64,000 nt of DNA from Rheinheimera sediminis (GTDB lineage: Bacteria > Pseudomonadota > Gammaproteobacteria > Enterobacterales > Alteromonadaceae), in NCBI RefSeq assembly GCF_004005375.1, contig NZ_RZUF01000011.1, forward strand, positions 62,001 to 126,000, given 5' to 3'. The notes beneath the pieces were generated by a model. The model searched no databases. It was not told the origin of the DNA and worked only from the letters and a program-made list of their open reading frames with translations. Shown piece by piece: positions 26,502-38,234 of this stretch (position 1 is its first letter; each line of letters starts with the position of its first letter). A program made the position numbers and the translations under genes.

Positions 26502-28997
26502 ATGACAATTAAACGATTAGTAGCTGCGATGTTACTTGCTGGTTTAAGTAACTCGGTGCTCGCTGAACAATCATTTACAGTGCAAGACATTCAGGTTGAA
26601 GGCTTGCAACGTGTTGCGCTTGGTGCAGCATTAAATAATCTGCCATTCAATATAGGCGATACCATCACAGATGCGACCTTATCACGCAGTATTAAAAGTC
26701 TGTATGCGGCAGGTCACTTCGACGATATTCAAGTATTTCGTGACGGTAATGCTGTCATTTATCGCTTAAAAGAGCGTCCAACCATTAATAATATTGAGTT
26801 TGATGGCAATAAAGACATCAAAGAAGACCAATTAAACGAAAGTTTAATGGGGCAAAAAATTATTGTGGGTGAGCCCTTAGATAAAACGGTAATCAAAGAA
26901 GTAGAAAACGGTCTCACTGAGTTCTACCACGGCGTAGGTAAATACAACGCTGAAGTCGAAATGAAGGTTACTTATTTGCCTCGCAATAGGGTCAATCTGA
27001 AAATCGAGTTTGAAGAAGGTGATGCGGCCTCAGTTCGTCAGATTAACATTGTAGGTAACGAAGTATTCAGTGACGATGAGCTGCTGAAGAATATCGAGTC
27101 TATGTATGACCTGCCCTGGTGGCGATTTTTGTCTTCAGACCGTTACCAGAAGCAAACCTTGCAAGGTGACTTTGAGAAAATTCGCAGTTACTACCTGGAC
27201 CGAGGTTATCTCCGTTTTAACATAGATGCGAATCAAGTATCGGTCAGTACAGATAAAACGTCCGTTTATGTTACTTTGAACGTGACTGAAGGCGAACAAT
27301 ACACTATTACTGGCGTTGACTTTGTTGGTGATTTAATAGGCCAAGACGCTTTTATCAAGGCTTTGTTGCCCTTAAAAGCCGGACAGCTTTACAACGGCGC
27401 TTTAGTTACTTACACCGAAGAAAGTATCGCCAAGTTGCTAGCTCGTTTTGGCTATGCCAACTCTAAAGTCCGCACTATTCCAAATATAGATGACGACACC
27501 AAAGAAGTGGCTTTAACCATTAGCGTAGATCCTGGCAAACGTGTTTATGTGCGGCGTCTGGAAGTGGCAGGTAATGCTTCCACCAAAGACGAAGTGATAC
27601 GTCGTGAAGTCAGACAAATGGAAGGTGCCTGGTTATCCAATGATGCATTGGAGTTATCAAAAGATCGTATTCAACGTTTGCCTTATATTGAGAAAGTTGA
27701 GTTTGAAACCAAAGAAGTTGCTGGTGTAGATGATAAAGTGGACGTCAGCTACAAAATCAAAGAGCAGCCATCTGGCAATTTCAACGCTGGTATCTCTTAT
27801 GGGGATTTCCAGGGCTTATCTTTCCAAATTGGTGTAGAACAGCAGAACTTCTTTGGTACAGGTAATTCTGCCGGCATCAGCTTAAGCACGAACAAATACA
27901 ACAAGCAGATTTCGCTGTCTGTCACAGATCCTTATTTCACATTAGATGCGATAAGTCTGGGTGGTCAGGTGTTCTACTCAGATACCGACTATTCCAGTTT
28001 GTCATCTAACTTAGAAGCCTATAAGCAGAAACGCTATGGTTTTGGTGCTTCTGTTGGTTATCCAATCAATGAATACAACAGATTAAATTTCGGTACCAAT
28101 TTTGCTGTGAACGAAATCAGCTCTTTATCTGAGTATGATCAGTTGCGTCATTTCAGAGCTGTGCTGACAGATAAAAATAATCCGGACGGTGGTTATAAGT
28201 TCACTAACTATGAGTTGGTTGCCAGCTGGATCCAAAGCACATTAAACCGTGGTTTGTTCCCGACAGCGGGTCACGAATTGGTGTTAAGTGGTCGCGTGAC
28301 TACACCAAATTCTGACTTGCAGTACTACAAAACAACCTTTGAAGCTCGTAACTATATACCATTGAGTAACGACCATCGCTGGTCTTTCTTAAGCAAGCTG
28401 GAATTAGGTTATGGTAATGGTTATGGTGATAAAGATGGTTACGACTACACCTTGCCTTTTACTGACAATTTCTATGCGGGCGGACAGAACTTGCGTGGCT
28501 TTGAATCTCGTATTGTAGGCCCACACGCTGTCTACCGTCAGGTCACTACAGTGCCTGGTTTGCCAAATCCAACAGGTGGCAGTAGTGGCAGCTTTCCGAC
28601 AGATCCAAGTTTCGACACTTATTTAGTGTCTCCACGCTCAACGGGTGGTAATGCAATGGCTATTGCTACCCTTGAACTAATCACTCCAACACCTTTTGTT
28701 GGTGAGGATTATGTGAACCAGATACGCACCAGTATATTTATGGATGCGGGCAATGTTTGGGACACAGAGTTTGATCTCAGCCGTTACAATAATTTAAGTC
28801 AGGCTCCGAGCCAGGGATTCAGAAGCCCTCCGCTGCTGGATTACTCTGATGCTGGCTTAATACGGGTTTCGGCGGGTCTGTCAGTTCAATGGATTTCACC
28901 TATGGGTCCTTTGACATTTAGCCTGGCAAAAATCATCCGCAAAGAAGAGGGTGATGAGCAAGAAAACTTTAGTTTCAATATTGGTACTACATTCTAA
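26502..28997 (+). CDS. bamA: Outer membrane protein assembly factor BamA
   Basis: 831 aa with a signal peptide cleaved after about residue 21 (NSVLAEQS). Five POTRA domains cover about 23-425, then a 16-strand barrel ends in the beta-signal ...FSFNIGTTF with terminal Phe. The barrel L6 region has NLRGFESRIVGP, the VRGF-like motif. BamA is the core of the complex that inserts outer-membrane proteins. A Gly/Ser-rich extracellular insertion (TGGSSGSFPTDPSFDT, near 692-707) follows that motif. Confidence 0.98.
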   Translation: MTIKRLVAAMLLAGLSNSVLAEQSFTVQDIQVEGLQRVALGAALNNLPFNIGDTITDATLSRSIKSLYAAGHFDDIQVFRDGNAVIYRLKERPTINNIEFDGNKDIKEDQLNESLMGQKIIVGEPLDKTVIKEVENGLTEFYHGVGKYNAEVEMKVTYLPRNRVNLKIEFEEGDAASVRQINIVGNEVFSDDELLKNIESMYDLPWWRFLSSDRYQKQTLQGDFEKIRSYYLDRGYLRFNIDANQVSVSTDKTSVYVTLNVTEGEQYTITGVDFVGDLIGQDAFIKALLPLKAGQLYNGALVTYTEESIAKLLARFGYANSKVRTIPNIDDDTKEVALTISVDPGKRVYVRRLEVAGNASTKDEVIRREVRQMEGAWLSNDALELSKDRIQRLPYIEKVEFETKEVAGVDDKVDVSYKIKEQPSGNFNAGISYGDFQGLSFQIGVEQQNFFGTGNSAGISLSTNKYNKQISLSVTDPYFTLDAISLGGQVFYSDTDYSSLSSNLEAYKQKRYGFGASVGYPINEYNRLNFGTNFAVNEISSLSEYDQLRHFRAVLTDKNNPDGGYKFTNYELVASWIQSTLNRGLFPTAGHELVLSGRVTTPNSDLQYYKTTFEARNYIPLSNDHRWSFLSKLELGYGNGYGDKDGYDYTLPFTDNFYAGGQNLRGFESRIVGPHAVYRQVTTVPGLPNPTGGSSGSFPTDPSFDTYLVSPRSTGGNAMAIATLELITPTPFVGEDYVNQIRTSIFMDAGNVWDTEFDLSRYNNLSQAPSQGFRSPPLLDYSDAGLIRVSAGLSVQWISPMGPLTFSLAKIIRKEEGDEQENFSFNIGTTF

Positions 28998-29017
28998 TTT
29001 ATGGGAAAGGGAAACAC

Positions 29018-29536
29018 ATGTTCAAGCAAAGCTTAGCAAAAACTGCTCTGGTATTATTGGCTGGCCTGTTGATGGCTGGCACTGCTGCAGCAAAAGAAAT
29101 GAAAATTGGTTTAGTGGATGTGCAAGCTATTGTTGCTCAGTTACCTCAGACCACCACTATTCAAAATACATTAAAAGCTGAGTTCGAAGGCCGTATCGCT
29201 GCAGTACAAAAACTGGAGAAAGATATTGCTTTTAATCAGGAAAAGTTAAAGCGTGACGGCGCAACCATGAACGACCAGCAGAAAAAAGATCTGCAAGCGG
29301 AAATGGAAAAACAAATGCGCAATTATGAGCAGTTGGCTCGTCCTTTGGATGAAGACTACCGTAATCGTCAGGCAGAAGAGCGTAACAAACTGATGGCCCT
29401 GGTGAAAACAGCTATCGATGCATTAGCGAAAAAAGACAACTATGACCTGATCTTAAGTGCTCAGGCAGGTGTGTTTGTTAAGCCTGAATATGACATCTCT
29501 AACGCTGTTGTAGCTCAGGTGAGCAAAACTAAATAA
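29018..29536 (+). CDS. skp: Periplasmic chaperone Skp (OmpH)
   Basis: 172 aa with a signal peptide (ending GTAAAKEMKIG), then KIGLVDVQAIVAQLPQ and two long helical arms rich in Gln, Lys and Glu (about 50-130). Skp trimers hold unfolded outer-membrane proteins in the periplasm for BamA, encoded 20 bases upstream. GGGAAAGGGAAA precedes the ATG. Its stop overlaps the lpxD start (TAATG). Confidence 0.95.
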   Translation: MFKQSLAKTALVLLAGLLMAGTAAAKEMKIGLVDVQAIVAQLPQTTTIQNTLKAEFEGRIAAVQKLEKDIAFNQEKLKRDGATMNDQQKKDLQAEMEKQMRNYEQLARPLDEDYRNRQAEERNKLMALVKTAIDALAKKDNYDLILSAQAGVFVKPEYDISNAVVAQVSKTK

Positions 29537-30582
29537 TGGTAAAGCTAAGTCTTGCTTTTATAGCTGAGCAGTTAAATGCTCAGCTAATCGGAGACGCCAC
29601 GGCACTTATTAGTGCCGTTGGTACTTTGGAAGATGCTACCAGTCATCAGCTCAGCTTTTTATCCAACAGCAAGTATCGTAAGTTCTTGCAAAGCACCCAA
29701 GCCGGCGCTGTGCTAATCAAAGCAGATGACCAGAGTTATTGTCCTGTGAATGCGCTGGTGGTAAAAGACCCTTATGTGGCTTTTGCTAAAATCGCTCAAT
29801 TATTAGATTCCACACCTGCTGCCGCTTATGGCCGGGGGCAGAATATCGTAATAGACCCAACAGCCTCTGTCGCCGACTCAGCCGTTATAGGGCCCAACGT
29901 GGTGATCTCCGCTGGTGTTTTGATAGGTGAGAATGTACAGATAGGTGCAGGTTGTTTTATTGGCGAAAAGGCTCACATAGCCGCGGGTTGTAAACTATGG
30001 CCCAACGTGACTGTGTATCACGCTGTAAGACTAGGTAACAATTGCCTTATCCACAGCGGAGCTGTAATAGGAGCTGATGGTTTTGGTTTTGCCAACGAAC
30101 GCGGTAATTGGCTGAAAATACCTCAGGTTGGTACCGTTCTTATAGGTGATGATACTGAAGTGGGGGCCAATACCACTATAGACCGTGGCGCTTTAGGTGA
30201 CACTGTGATTGGTAAAAACGTTATTCTGGACAATCAGGTACAAATTGCCCACAACGTGCAGATCGGCGACCACACTGCTATCGCTGGCTGTACTGTAGTT
30301 GCCGGCAGCACTAAAATTGGCAAGTATTGTATTATCGGCGGTGCTTGCGCTATCAATGGCCATATGGAAATTTGCGACGGCGTACAGATCACCGGCATGT
30401 CGATGATTATTAAATCTATTACTGAAAAAGGTGTCTATTCATCTGGTACTCCGGCCAGTACTAATCTGGAATGGCGGAAAAATAGCGTCCGGTTTCGTCA
30501 ACTGGACCAGATGTATCAAAAGTTAAGGGAACTTGAGCAGCAAATGGCCGCTTTGTCCCTGCCGCCTTCAAAAGACGAATAA
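29536..30582 (+). CDS. lpxD: UDP-3-O-(3-hydroxyacyl)glucosamine N-acyltransferase
   Basis: 348 aa. The N-terminal uridine-binding domain ([13 protein letters not shown]) is followed by a left-handed beta-helix of hexapeptides from about 105 to 300. The catalytic His lies in [17 protein letters not shown] around 236-252. A C-terminal helix runs from about 315. LpxD adds the second hydroxyacyl chain in lipid A synthesis. It is coupled to skp and followed by fabZ-lpxA-lpxB. Confidence 0.98.
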   Translation: MVKLSLAFIAEQLNAQLIGDATALISAVGTLEDATSHQLSFLSNSKYRKFLQSTQAGAVLIKADDQSYCPVNALVVKDPYVAFAKIAQLLDSTPAAAYGRGQNIVIDPTASVADSAVIGPNVVISAGVLIGENVQIGAGCFIGEKAHIAAGCKLWPNVTVYHAVRLGNNCLIHSGAVIGADGFGFANERGNWLKIPQVGTVLIGDDTEVGANTTIDRGALGDTVIGKNVILDNQVQIAHNVQIGDHTAIAGCTVVAGSTKIGKYCIIGGACAINGHMEICDGVQITGMSMIIKSITEKGVYSSGTPASTNLEWRKNSVRFRQLDQMYQKLRELEQQMAALSLPPSKDE

Positions 30583-30599
30583 AACAAAAGAGGTTCATT

Positions 30600-31052
30600 T
30601 TGGCTAACCAATTAAACATCCTTGAAATACAGGAAATCATGGCCCTGTTGCCACATCGCTATCCATTTTTAATGATTGACAGAGTACTTGATTACACTCC
30701 AGGTGAATCCTTAACTGCTATTAAAAATGTCACTATCAATGAACCTATCTTTACTGGTCACTTTCCTAATATGCCAATTTTTCCGGGAGTGTTGATTTTA
30801 GAAGCTATGGCACAAGCCACAGGTATTTTAGGTTTTAAAACAGTAGCGGAGCGCTCGGAAAATGAACTGTATTTGTTCGCTGCTATAGACGAAGCCCGGT
30901 TTAAAAAACCTGTAGTACCAGGCGATCAACTGGTATTGGAAGTGAAGTTTTTAAAAGAACGCCGCAATTTGTGGAAGTTTTATGGTGAAGCCAAAGTGGA
31001 TGGCCAGGTTGTTTGTACTGCTGAACTGATGTGCGCCAGAAGAGAGCTTTAA
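30600..31052 (+). CDS. fabZ: (3R)-hydroxyacyl-ACP dehydratase FabZ
   Basis: 150 aa, hotdog fold. The family start [12 protein letters not shown] and the catalytic pair His54 (GHFPNMP) and Glu68 ([14 protein letters not shown]) are present. The start is TTG at 30600 with AGAGG 8 bases upstream; the next in-frame ATG ([10 protein letters not shown]) would remove conserved residues. FabZ competes with LpxA for hydroxymyristoyl-ACP, so its place between lpxD and lpxA balances phospholipid and lipid A. Confidence 0.97.
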   Translation: MANQLNILEIQEIMALLPHRYPFLMIDRVLDYTPGESLTAIKNVTINEPIFTGHFPNMPIFPGVLILEAMAQATGILGFKTVAERSENELYLFAAIDEARFKKPVVPGDQLVLEVKFLKERRNLWKFYGEAKVDGQVVCTAELMCARREL

Positions 31053-31053
31053 T

Positions 31054-31824
31054 ATGATTCATCCTAGTGCTGTGATAGAAACAGGTGCTGTTTTAGGCCA
31101 AAACGTTAAAGTCGGCCCCTTTTGTTATATCGCTTCTCATGTGGTGATAGGAGACAATACGGTACTTGAGTCTCATGTTGTTATAAAAGGTCCTACTACG
31201 ATAGGCAAAGGCAATCATTTTTACCAGTTCACCAGCATAGGTGAAGACTGCCAGGATAAAAAATACAAAGGTGAGCCGACAGAACTTATTATTGGTGACA
31301 ATAATGTGTTTCGTGAAAACTGCACAGTACATCGAGGCACTATTCAGGATCAGGGCGTGACCCGCATTGGTTCTAATAATCTTTTTATGAACAATACCCA
31401 TGTCGCACATGATTGTGTGATAGGCGACAACGTGATTTTTGCCAGTGGTGCGCAATCTGCTGGCCATGTCCATATAGGTGACTGGGCCATTTTAGGCGGT
31501 ATGAGTGGTATTCATCAATTCTGCCATATAGGCGCTCATGCCTTTATCGGTGGTGGTTCTATAGTGGTGAAAGACGTACCTCCTTATCTGATGGCTCACG
31601 GCTCTCATGCCGTACCAGCAGGTTTAAATGTAGAGGGTTTAAAGCGTCGGGGTTTTAGCAGCGATGCAATTCTTGAAGTGAAGCGTGCCTATAAAGAAGT
31701 GTACCGCAAAGGTTTAACAGTGCAGGAAGCTTTGGATGCTTTGACAGACAAAGCGGCTGAATTTCCTGAAGTAAAAGCCTTCACTGATTTTATTGCTAAC
31801 TCCAGCCGTGGCATTATCCGCTGA
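31054..31824 (+). CDS. lpxA: UDP-N-acetylglucosamine acyltransferase LpxA
   Basis: 256 aa (E. coli 262). The beta-helix hexapeptides cover residues 1 to about 185, with the catalytic His119 in [12 protein letters not shown] and [16 protein letters not shown] following. The C-terminal helical domain is intact. LpxA catalyses the first acylation in lipid A synthesis. The start lies two bases after the fabZ stop and the last base is shared with the lpxB ATG. Confidence 0.98.
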   Translation: MIHPSAVIETGAVLGQNVKVGPFCYIASHVVIGDNTVLESHVVIKGPTTIGKGNHFYQFTSIGEDCQDKKYKGEPTELIIGDNNVFRENCTVHRGTIQDQGVTRIGSNNLFMNNTHVAHDCVIGDNVIFASGAQSAGHVHIGDWAILGGMSGIHQFCHIGAHAFIGGGSIVVKDVPPYLMAHGSHAVPAGLNVEGLKRRGFSSDAILEVKRAYKEVYRKGLTVQEALDALTDKAAEFPEVKAFTDFIANSSRGIIR

Positions 31825-32993
31825 TGAGTGAGTTGCAATCCAAGGTGGATCCTTCTGTCATGAAAATCGCCTTAGTCGCCGGGGAACACTCCGGCGATAT
31901 TTTAGGTGCAGATTTAATCCGAGCTCTGAAACAGCTGTATCCGAATGCACAGTTTTACGGCATAGGTGGCGAGCGCATGAAGGCCCAAGGCTTTCAAGCT
32001 CTGTTTGATATGGAAGAGCTGGCTGTGATGGGCATAGTGGAAGTATTAGGCCGCTTGCCTCGTTTGCTGCAGGTGCGCAAAGAATTACTTGCTCACCTCA
32101 CAGCCACAGGGCCTGATGTGTTTATTGGCATCGACGCGCCGGATTTTAATATTCCGGTGGAGCTTAAACTCAAAGCTGCTGGTATTAAAACTGTGCATTA
32201 TGTCAGCCCTTCTGTCTGGGCCTGGCGGCAAAAACGTATTTTTAAAATAGCCAAAGCGACCAATATGGTGCTGGCGTTACTGCCTTTCGAAAAAGCTTTT
32301 TACGACAAATTTGACGTGCCTTGCAGTTTTGTCGGCCATACCTTGGCCGACCAAATGCCGCTGCAACCTGATAAAACTGCGGCGAAGATTGAACTGGGTT
32401 TAAAGCCAGAAGCGCCGGTACTTGCCATAATGCCTGGCAGCAGAACCAATGAAATCAAATTGTTAGCTGCAGATTATTTGCTTGCAGCACAGGAACTACA
32501 ACGCCAGCAACCAGATTTACAGCTGATTTGTAATATGGTGACAGAACAAAAAGCGCAAGTTTTTAACCAGATTAAACGGCAGGTTGCACCTGATTTAGCA
32601 GTGCAGTTGGAAATCGGCAAAGCCCGCAGCACTTTAACAGCAGCGGATGCTGTGTTTATTGCATCAGGCACCGCCACTTTAGAAGCCATGCTGGCTAAAA
32701 CTGCTATGGTGGTAGGCTATAAGATGAATTGGCTGACGCATCAAATTGCTAAACGTTTAGTCAAACTAAAGTATTTCAGTCTGCCAAATTTATTGGCTGA
32801 CCAGGCTTTAGTAACAGAGTTGCTGCAGGATCAGGTCACAGTAGATCATTTAGTCAAAGCCATGGCGCCTTTGTTGCAGGACCAGGACGCCCAGCGTTGT
32901 TGTGTTAGCTCTTTTACACAATTGCACCAGTTAATTCGGTGTAATGCCAGTGAGCAAGCCGCTGCTGCAGTAGCCAAAGTAATACAGGGTTAG
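31824..32993 (+). CDS. lpxB: Lipid A disaccharide synthase
   Basis: 389 aa, GT19 family. [21 protein letters not shown] near the N-terminus, [29 protein letters not shown] and [19 protein letters not shown] are diagnostic, as is [13 protein letters not shown] in the second Rossmann half. It joins UDP-2,3-diacylglucosamine and lipid X at the inner membrane face. It is coupled to lpxA (TGATG) and rnhB. Confidence 0.98.
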   Translation: MSELQSKVDPSVMKIALVAGEHSGDILGADLIRALKQLYPNAQFYGIGGERMKAQGFQALFDMEELAVMGIVEVLGRLPRLLQVRKELLAHLTATGPDVFIGIDAPDFNIPVELKLKAAGIKTVHYVSPSVWAWRQKRIFKIAKATNMVLALLPFEKAFYDKFDVPCSFVGHTLADQMPLQPDKTAAKIELGLKPEAPVLAIMPGSRTNEIKLLAADYLLAAQELQRQQPDLQLICNMVTEQKAQVFNQIKRQVAPDLAVQLEIGKARSTLTAADAVFIASGTATLEAMLAKTAMVVGYKMNWLTHQIAKRLVKLKYFSLPNLLADQALVTELLQDQVTVDHLVKAMAPLLQDQDAQRCCVSSFTQLHQLIRCNASEQAAAAVAKVIQG

Positions 32994-32995
32994 TG

Positions 32996-33628
32996 ATGAC
33001 AAAAGCGTTGAATGCTGAAACTTATCAAAGACCGCAAGTTCAGCTGATTTGTGGTGTGGACGAAGTAGGGCGGGGACCGCTGGTGGGCGCTGTAGTCACA
33101 GCCGCTGTGATACTGGACCCGAATAATCCTATTGTTGGTTTAAACGATTCTAAAAAACTGTCAGAAAAAAAACGTCTGCAGCTAGCTGAAGAAATTAAAG
33201 CCAAAGCCTTAAGCTGGAGCTTAGGCCGGGCTGAAGTGCATGAAATTGACAGTTTAAATATTTTGCACGCTACTATGCTGGCGATGACCCGCGCTGTGCA
33301 AGGATTACATATTAAACCGGAATGGGCCTTAATAGACGGCAACCGTGTGCCTAAAGATATAGGTGTTCAGGCCAGTGCTGTGGTTAAAGGCGATGCTTTA
33401 GTGCCGGAAATCAGCGCAGCCTCTATTCTTGCTAAAGTGGCGCGGGATGAAGAAATGCAGCAGCTGGATGCCGCTTATCCGCACTATGGTTTTGCCGGTC
33501 ATAAAGGCTATCCAACGGCAGAGCACTTAGCCGCTATTAAAACTCATGGTGTGATTAACCAGCACAGGCGAAGTTTTAAACCTGTCAGGGATGTTTTGGA
33601 GTCTGTTGTAGGGGCAGCTCATGGCTGA
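32996..33628 (+). CDS. rnhB: Ribonuclease HII
   Basis: 210 aa from the ATG at 32996; a GTG at 32993 overlapping the lpxB stop is the alternative. The first acidic motif is [32 protein letters not shown] and [15 protein letters not shown] supply the other catalytic residues. RNase HII removes ribonucleotides from DNA. The last 8 bases overlap dnaE. Confidence 0.97.
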   Translation: MTKALNAETYQRPQVQLICGVDEVGRGPLVGAVVTAAVILDPNNPIVGLNDSKKLSEKKRLQLAEEIKAKALSWSLGRAEVHEIDSLNILHATMLAMTRAVQGLHIKPEWALIDGNRVPKDIGVQASAVVKGDALVPEISAASILAKVARDEEMQQLDAAYPHYGFAGHKGYPTAEHLAAIKTHGVINQHRRSFKPVRDVLESVVGAAHG

Positions 33629-36600
33629 TCCGGCTTTTATTCATTTAAGGGTGCACAGCGATTTTTCGATGATCGATGGCATCAAAAAAATAAAGCCTAT
33701 AGTCAAAGCGGCGAAAGAGCTGAATATGCCTGCGCTTGCTTTAACAGATCAGATGAATATGTGTGGTCTGGTACGTTTTTACAGTACAGCACACGAAGCT
33801 GGTATTAAGCCGATAGTAGGGGCTGATTTGTGGGTGCAGCATCCGCTGTTTCCTGGTGATGCCTGTCGTTTATTGATTTTGGCGGCCGACAATGTGGGTT
33901 ACCAGAACCTGACGATGTTGCTCTCTAAGGCCTATTTACGTGGCCATGTGCATCACAAGCCCCAGATCGATCACGACTGGCTGGTGGAATATAAAAAAGG
34001 CCTGATTGTCTTGTCAGGTGCTAAAGACGGCCCTCTCGGTAAAGCCCTAATTAAAGGCAATGCGCCTAGTGCTTTGGCGTTAGTGCAATTTTATCGTGAA
34101 CATTTCCCAGACCGGTTTTTTATTGAACTGACCCGCACCGGTCGTGCTGATGAAGAAACTTATATTCAGGCTGCAGTAGAGCTGGCAGAACGTGAACAGT
34201 TGCCAGTGGTAGCCACTAACGAAGTGGTGATGTTAAGTCCTGACGATTTTTCCGCTCATGAAATCCGGGTTGCCATTCATGATGGTTACACCTTAGAAGA
34301 CAAAAGACGACCAAAAAACTACAGCGAGCAGCAGTATCTGCGATCTGCAGAAGAAATGCTGGAGTTGTTCTCCGATATTCCGGAAGCGCTACAAAACTCA
34401 GTTGAAATCGCCAAACGCTGTAATGTCACTATACGTTTAGGTGAATACTTCCTGCCGGCTTTCCCGACCGGTGGTTTGTCTGACGCCGACTTCTTAGTCT
34501 TAAAATCTCAGGAAGGTCTGGAAAAACGCTTGCTGCAGTTATTCCCGGACCCGGAAGTACGCAAAGTAAAACGGGTTGAATACGACGAGCGTTTAGACAT
34601 TGAACTTGGTGTAATCAACCAGATGGGTTTCCCCGGTTACTTCCTGGTCGTAATGGAATTTATCCAGTGGAGTAAAGACAACGATATTCCGGTCGGCCCT
34701 GGCCGGGGTTCGGGTGCCGGTTCTTTGGTGGCTTATGCGCTGAGTATTACCGACCTTGACCCGTTAGAGTTTGATTTACTGTTCGAACGTTTCTTAAACC
34801 CTGAGCGGGTGTCTATGCCCGACTTTGACGTCGACTTCTGTATGGACAGGCGCGACGAGGTGATAGAACACGTTTCCGACATGTATGGCCGCGAAGCTGT
34901 ATCGCAAATTATCACCTTCGGTACTATGGCAGCTAAAGCTGTGATCCGCGACGTAGGCAGGGTGCTGGGTCATCCTTATGGTTTTGTTGACCGTATCTCC
35001 AAACTGATCCCGCCCACTCCTGGTATGACGCTGGAACAAGCCTTTAAAGAAGAACCACGTTTACCAGAATTGTATGCCGCCGATCAGGAAGTAAAAGACT
35101 TGATCGACATGGCGCGTCAGCTGGAAGGTGTAACCCGAAACGCCGGTAAACACGCCGGTGGTGTGGTGATAGCGCCGACTAAAATTACCGACTTTGCACC
35201 AGTGTACTGTGACGAAGAGGGGAATAACCCCGTCACTCAGTTTGATAAAAACGATGTCGAATACGCGGGTCTGGTCAAATTCGACTTCCTGGGTTTACGC
35301 ACACTGACCATCTTGCAGTGGGCTGTGAATATGACCAACGAGCGTCTGACGCGCGAAGGCAAGCCGCTGGTCGATATCAATACTATTCCGCTGACAGACC
35401 GCAAGAGCTTTGATCTGTTGATGAAGGCGGATACCACAGCTGTATTCCAGCTGGAAAGTCGTGGTATGAAGGACTTAATCCGCCGTCTGCAGCCCGACTG
35501 CTTCGAAGATATGATAGCGCTAGTGGCACTGTTCCGTCCTGGTCCTTTGCAGTCAGGCATGGTAGATAACTTTATCGACCGTAAACGTGGTCGTGAAGAA
35601 ATCTCTTATCCGGATTCCACCTGGCAACATGACTCGCTGATCCCTATCCTGGAGCCGACCTACGGCATTATCCTGTATCAGGAACAGGTGATGCAAATCG
35701 CTCAGGTCTTGTCTGGTTATTCACTGGGCGGCGCCGACTTATTGCGCCGCGCTATGGGTAAAAAGAAACCTGAAGAGATGGCCAAACAGCGCGATACCTT
35801 CCGTGATGGTGCTGTGGCCAATGGCGTTGATGCCGAGCTGTCGATGAAAATCTTCGACTTAGTAGAGAAGTTCGCAGGCTACGGTTTTAACAAATCTCAC
35901 TCCGCAGCTTATGCGCTGGTGTCTTACCAGACCTTGTGGATGAAGGCGCATTATCCGGCTGAGTTTATGGCCGCGGTTATGTCTGCCGATATGGATAACA
36001 CCGACAAAATAGTGATTCTGGTGGATGAATGTGAGCATATGAAGCTCAAACTCATTCCGCCTGATGTCAATTCTGGTGAATATAAATTTACGGTGAATCG
36101 TCAGGGCCATATCGTTTATGGCATAGGTGCTATTAAAGGCGTAGGTGAAGGTCCGGTGGAAGCTATTTTAGCAGCGCGGGCTAAACACGGAACATTCACC
36201 GATTTGTTCGACTTCTGTAATAAAGTTGATTTAAAACAGCTGAACCGCCGTGTGATTGAAAAGCTGATTTTATCCGGTGCTATGGACCAGTTAGGCCCAC
36301 ATCGCGCTGCTATGATGGCGACTTTAGAAGAAGCGATGAAAGGCGCAGAGCAGCAGGCCAAAGCCGAAGCTATGGGCCAGTCTGATTTATTTGGTTTAAT
36401 GGCACCAGAGCCGGAAAATGCCGCCAGTGCTTTTAAACAAGTGCCGATTTGGCCGGACGAAGTCTGGCTGGAAGGTGAACGTGAAACCTTAGGTTTGTAC
36501 CTGACAGGTCACCCTATAAATCGTTACCTGGTGGAGTTGCCGCATTACAGCTCTGGCCGTTTAGTCGATATGCAGCCTGGCCGCCGCGATCAGCTGGTGC

Positions 36601-37091
36601 ATGCAGCAGGTTTAGTCTTATCTGTTCGTACCATGATTAATAAAAAAGGTAAACGCTGGGCTATTGTCACTTTAGACGATAAGTCAGCCCGCTTAGATGT
36701 ACGTTTTTTCCCCGAACAGTTGGAAAACTTCGAGCATTTGCTGCAAAAAGACAAAATATTGGTGGTGTCGGGACAGGTCAGCTTTGATGATTTCAGTGGT
36801 GGCCTTACAATGTCCGGCCGTGAAGTAGTGGACATCATAGCTGCGCGGGAAAAATGCTTAAAATCCTTGACCTTAACTGTACATCAACAGCAAATGGGGC
36901 TGGATTATCTGCAAAAACTGCAGCAAGCTATGCACGAATTTAAATTAGGCACAGTGCCGGTGAAGCTGGTGTACCAGCGCGACGAAGGTCAAATCACAGT
37001 GGCATTGGGCACAGAATGGTGGGTGACCCCAACAGACGCTTTGTTGCATCAACTGCGACAATTAGCAACAATACAACTGGATTTTCATTAA
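33621..37091 (+). CDS. dnaE: DNA polymerase III alpha subunit
   Basis: 1156 aa (E. coli 1160). The N-terminal PHP domain is [19 protein letters not shown]. The polymerase catalytic Asp401 and Asp403 lie in [13 protein letters not shown], exactly where E. coli has them, and a third acidic residue is in [11 protein letters not shown]. The HhH region is [25 protein letters not shown] and the OB fold is near 990-1070. It is the replicative polymerase. The gene order lpxB-rnhB-dnaE-accA is conserved. Confidence 0.99.
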   Translation: MADPAFIHLRVHSDFSMIDGIKKIKPIVKAAKELNMPALALTDQMNMCGLVRFYSTAHEAGIKPIVGADLWVQHPLFPGDACRLLILAADNVGYQNLTMLLSKAYLRGHVHHKPQIDHDWLVEYKKGLIVLSGAKDGPLGKALIKGNAPSALALVQFYREHFPDRFFIELTRTGRADEETYIQAAVELAEREQLPVVATNEVVMLSPDDFSAHEIRVAIHDGYTLEDKRRPKNYSEQQYLRSAEEMLELFSDIPEALQNSVEIAKRCNVTIRLGEYFLPAFPTGGLSDADFLVLKSQEGLEKRLLQLFPDPEVRKVKRVEYDERLDIELGVINQMGFPGYFLVVMEFIQWSKDNDIPVGPGRGSGAGSLVAYALSITDLDPLEFDLLFERFLNPERVSMPDFDVDFCMDRRDEVIEHVSDMYGREAVSQIITFGTMAAKAVIRDVGRVLGHPYGFVDRISKLIPPTPGMTLEQAFKEEPRLPELYAADQEVKDLIDMARQLEGVTRNAGKHAGGVVIAPTKITDFAPVYCDEEGNNPVTQFDKNDVEYAGLVKFDFLGLRTLTILQWAVNMTNERLTREGKPLVDINTIPLTDRKSFDLLMKADTTAVFQLESRGMKDLIRRLQPDCFEDMIALVALFRPGPLQSGMVDNFIDRKRGREEISYPDSTWQHDSLIPILEPTYGIILYQEQVMQIAQVLSGYSLGGADLLRRAMGKKKPEEMAKQRDTFRDGAVANGVDAELSMKIFDLVEKFAGYGFNKSHSAAYALVSYQTLWMKAHYPAEFMAAVMSADMDNTDKIVILVDECEHMKLKLIPPDVNSGEYKFTVNRQGHIVYGIGAIKGVGEGPVEAILAARAKHGTFTDLFDFCNKVDLKQLNRRVIEKLILSGAMDQLGPHRAAMMATLEEAMKGAEQQAKAEAMGQSDLFGLMAPEPENAASAFKQVPIWPDEVWLEGERETLGLYLTGHPINRYLVELPHYSSGRLVDMQPGRRDQLVHAAGLVLSVRTMINKKGKRWAIVTLDDKSARLDVRFFPEQLENFEHLLQKDKILVVSGQVSFDDFSGGLTMSGREVVDIIAAREKCLKSLTLTVHQQQMGLDYLQKLQQAMHEFKLGTVPVKLVYQRDEGQITVALGTEWWVTPTDALLHQLRQLATIQLDFH

Positions 37092-37108
37092 TTAGGTAGT
37101 GACAGTCG

Positions 37109-38065
37109 ATGATGCTGAATTATTTAGAGTTTGAGCAACCGATTGCGGAACTTGAAGCCAAAATAGAAGAACTTCGCAAAGTAAGCCGCAATGGCGAGTT
37201 TGATCTCGGCCTTGAAGAAGAAGTAAACAAGCTGAAGGAAAAAAGCTTAACTCTGACAAAAAAGATCTTCTCAGAATTAGGTGCCTGGCAGGTTGCTCAG
37301 TTAGCCCGTCATCCGCTGCGTCCTTACACGCTGGATTACATTAAGCATATTTTCACTGACTTCGACGAGTTTGCCGGTGATCGTACTTTTGCCAACGATC
37401 CTGCTATTGTCTGTGGCACAGCTCGCTTGGGTGACAAAACCGTGATGGTGATTGGTCATCAAAAAGGTCGTGACACCTCAGAGAAAATCAAACGTAACTT
37501 TGGTATGCCAAAACCTGAAGGCTACCGCAAAGCTTTACGTATGATGGAAATGGCTGAACGTTTTAATTTGCCAATCATCACTTTTATCGACACCCCAGGT
37601 GCATACCCAGGCGTAGGCGCTGAAGAGCGTGGTCAAAGTGAAGCTATTGCCCGGAACCTCAAAGTGATGGCTGGTCTGAAAGTTCCTGTGCTTTGTACTG
37701 TGATAGGCGAGGGCGGTTCTGGTGGTGCTTTAGCCATAGGCGTAGGCGATCAGGTCAATATGCTGCAATACAGTACTTATTCGGTGATTTCACCTGAAGG
37801 TTGTGCTTCGATTTTGTGGAAAAGTGCGGATAAAGCCCCTATTGCTGCCGATGCCATGGGTATTACTGCACCACGTTTAAAAGAGCTGAACCTGATTGAT
37901 GATATCGTCAGCGAGCCTTTAGGTGGCGCCCACCGTAATCATGAACAAATGGCGCAAAGCTTAAAGCAGGCTTTGTTACGTGACTTAGCCAAGTTGGAAA
38001 AGTTGAGCATTGCAGACTTGTTGGACAGACGCTACAAACGCCTGATGTCCTTTGGTTATTGTTAA
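37109..38065 (+). CDS. accA: Acetyl-CoA carboxylase carboxyltransferase subunit alpha
   Basis: 318 aa (E. coli 319). The family start [19 protein letters not shown] is seen as [14 protein letters not shown], then [47 protein letters not shown] and [15 protein letters not shown]. With AccD it forms malonyl-CoA for fatty acid synthesis. Two ATGs in tandem (37109 and 37112) are equivalent. It is followed by an intrinsic terminator at 38143-38163, closing the long uppS-accA unit. Confidence 0.99.
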   Translation: MMLNYLEFEQPIAELEAKIEELRKVSRNGEFDLGLEEEVNKLKEKSLTLTKKIFSELGAWQVAQLARHPLRPYTLDYIKHIFTDFDEFAGDRTFANDPAIVCGTARLGDKTVMVIGHQKGRDTSEKIKRNFGMPKPEGYRKALRMMEMAERFNLPIITFIDTPGAYPGVGAEERGQSEAIARNLKVMAGLKVPVLCTVIGEGGSGGALAIGVGDQVNMLQYSTYSVISPEGCASILWKSADKAPIAADAMGITAPRLKELNLIDDIVSEPLGGAHRNHEQMAQSLKQALLRDLAKLEKLSIADLLDRRYKRLMSFGYC

Positions 38066-38114
38066 AAGAAAAATCCTATGTAAAGCTGTATCAAATCAGC
38101 GTGCATATTAGGTA

Positions 38115-38141
38115 ACGGGCGGGGATAAACCCCGTCCCTGC
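38115..38141 (+). repeat. REP-like element, copy 4
   Basis: ACGGGCGGGGATAAACCCCG then TCCCTGC. It shares CGGGC-GGATAAACCC with the copy at 6415-6437 and the GGGGA-AA-CCCC-CCCT pattern with the others. It lies between the accA stop and the accA terminator hairpin. Confidence 0.6.
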
Positions 38142-38142
38142 A

Positions 38143-38163
38143 AGCCGCCGCAAGGCGGCTTTT
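38143..38163 (+). terminator. Intrinsic terminator after accA
   Basis: AGCCGCC (38143-38149) and GGCGGCT (38154-38160) pair perfectly across a GCAA tetraloop and are followed by T residues. It separates accA from tilS. Confidence 0.82.
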
Positions 38164-38234
38164 ATGTGCATGGACGGACGGTATGTCGCAACTGTCGGGA
38201 ACGTTGTTGCGACGAATATTAGGGTCTTGTGTTA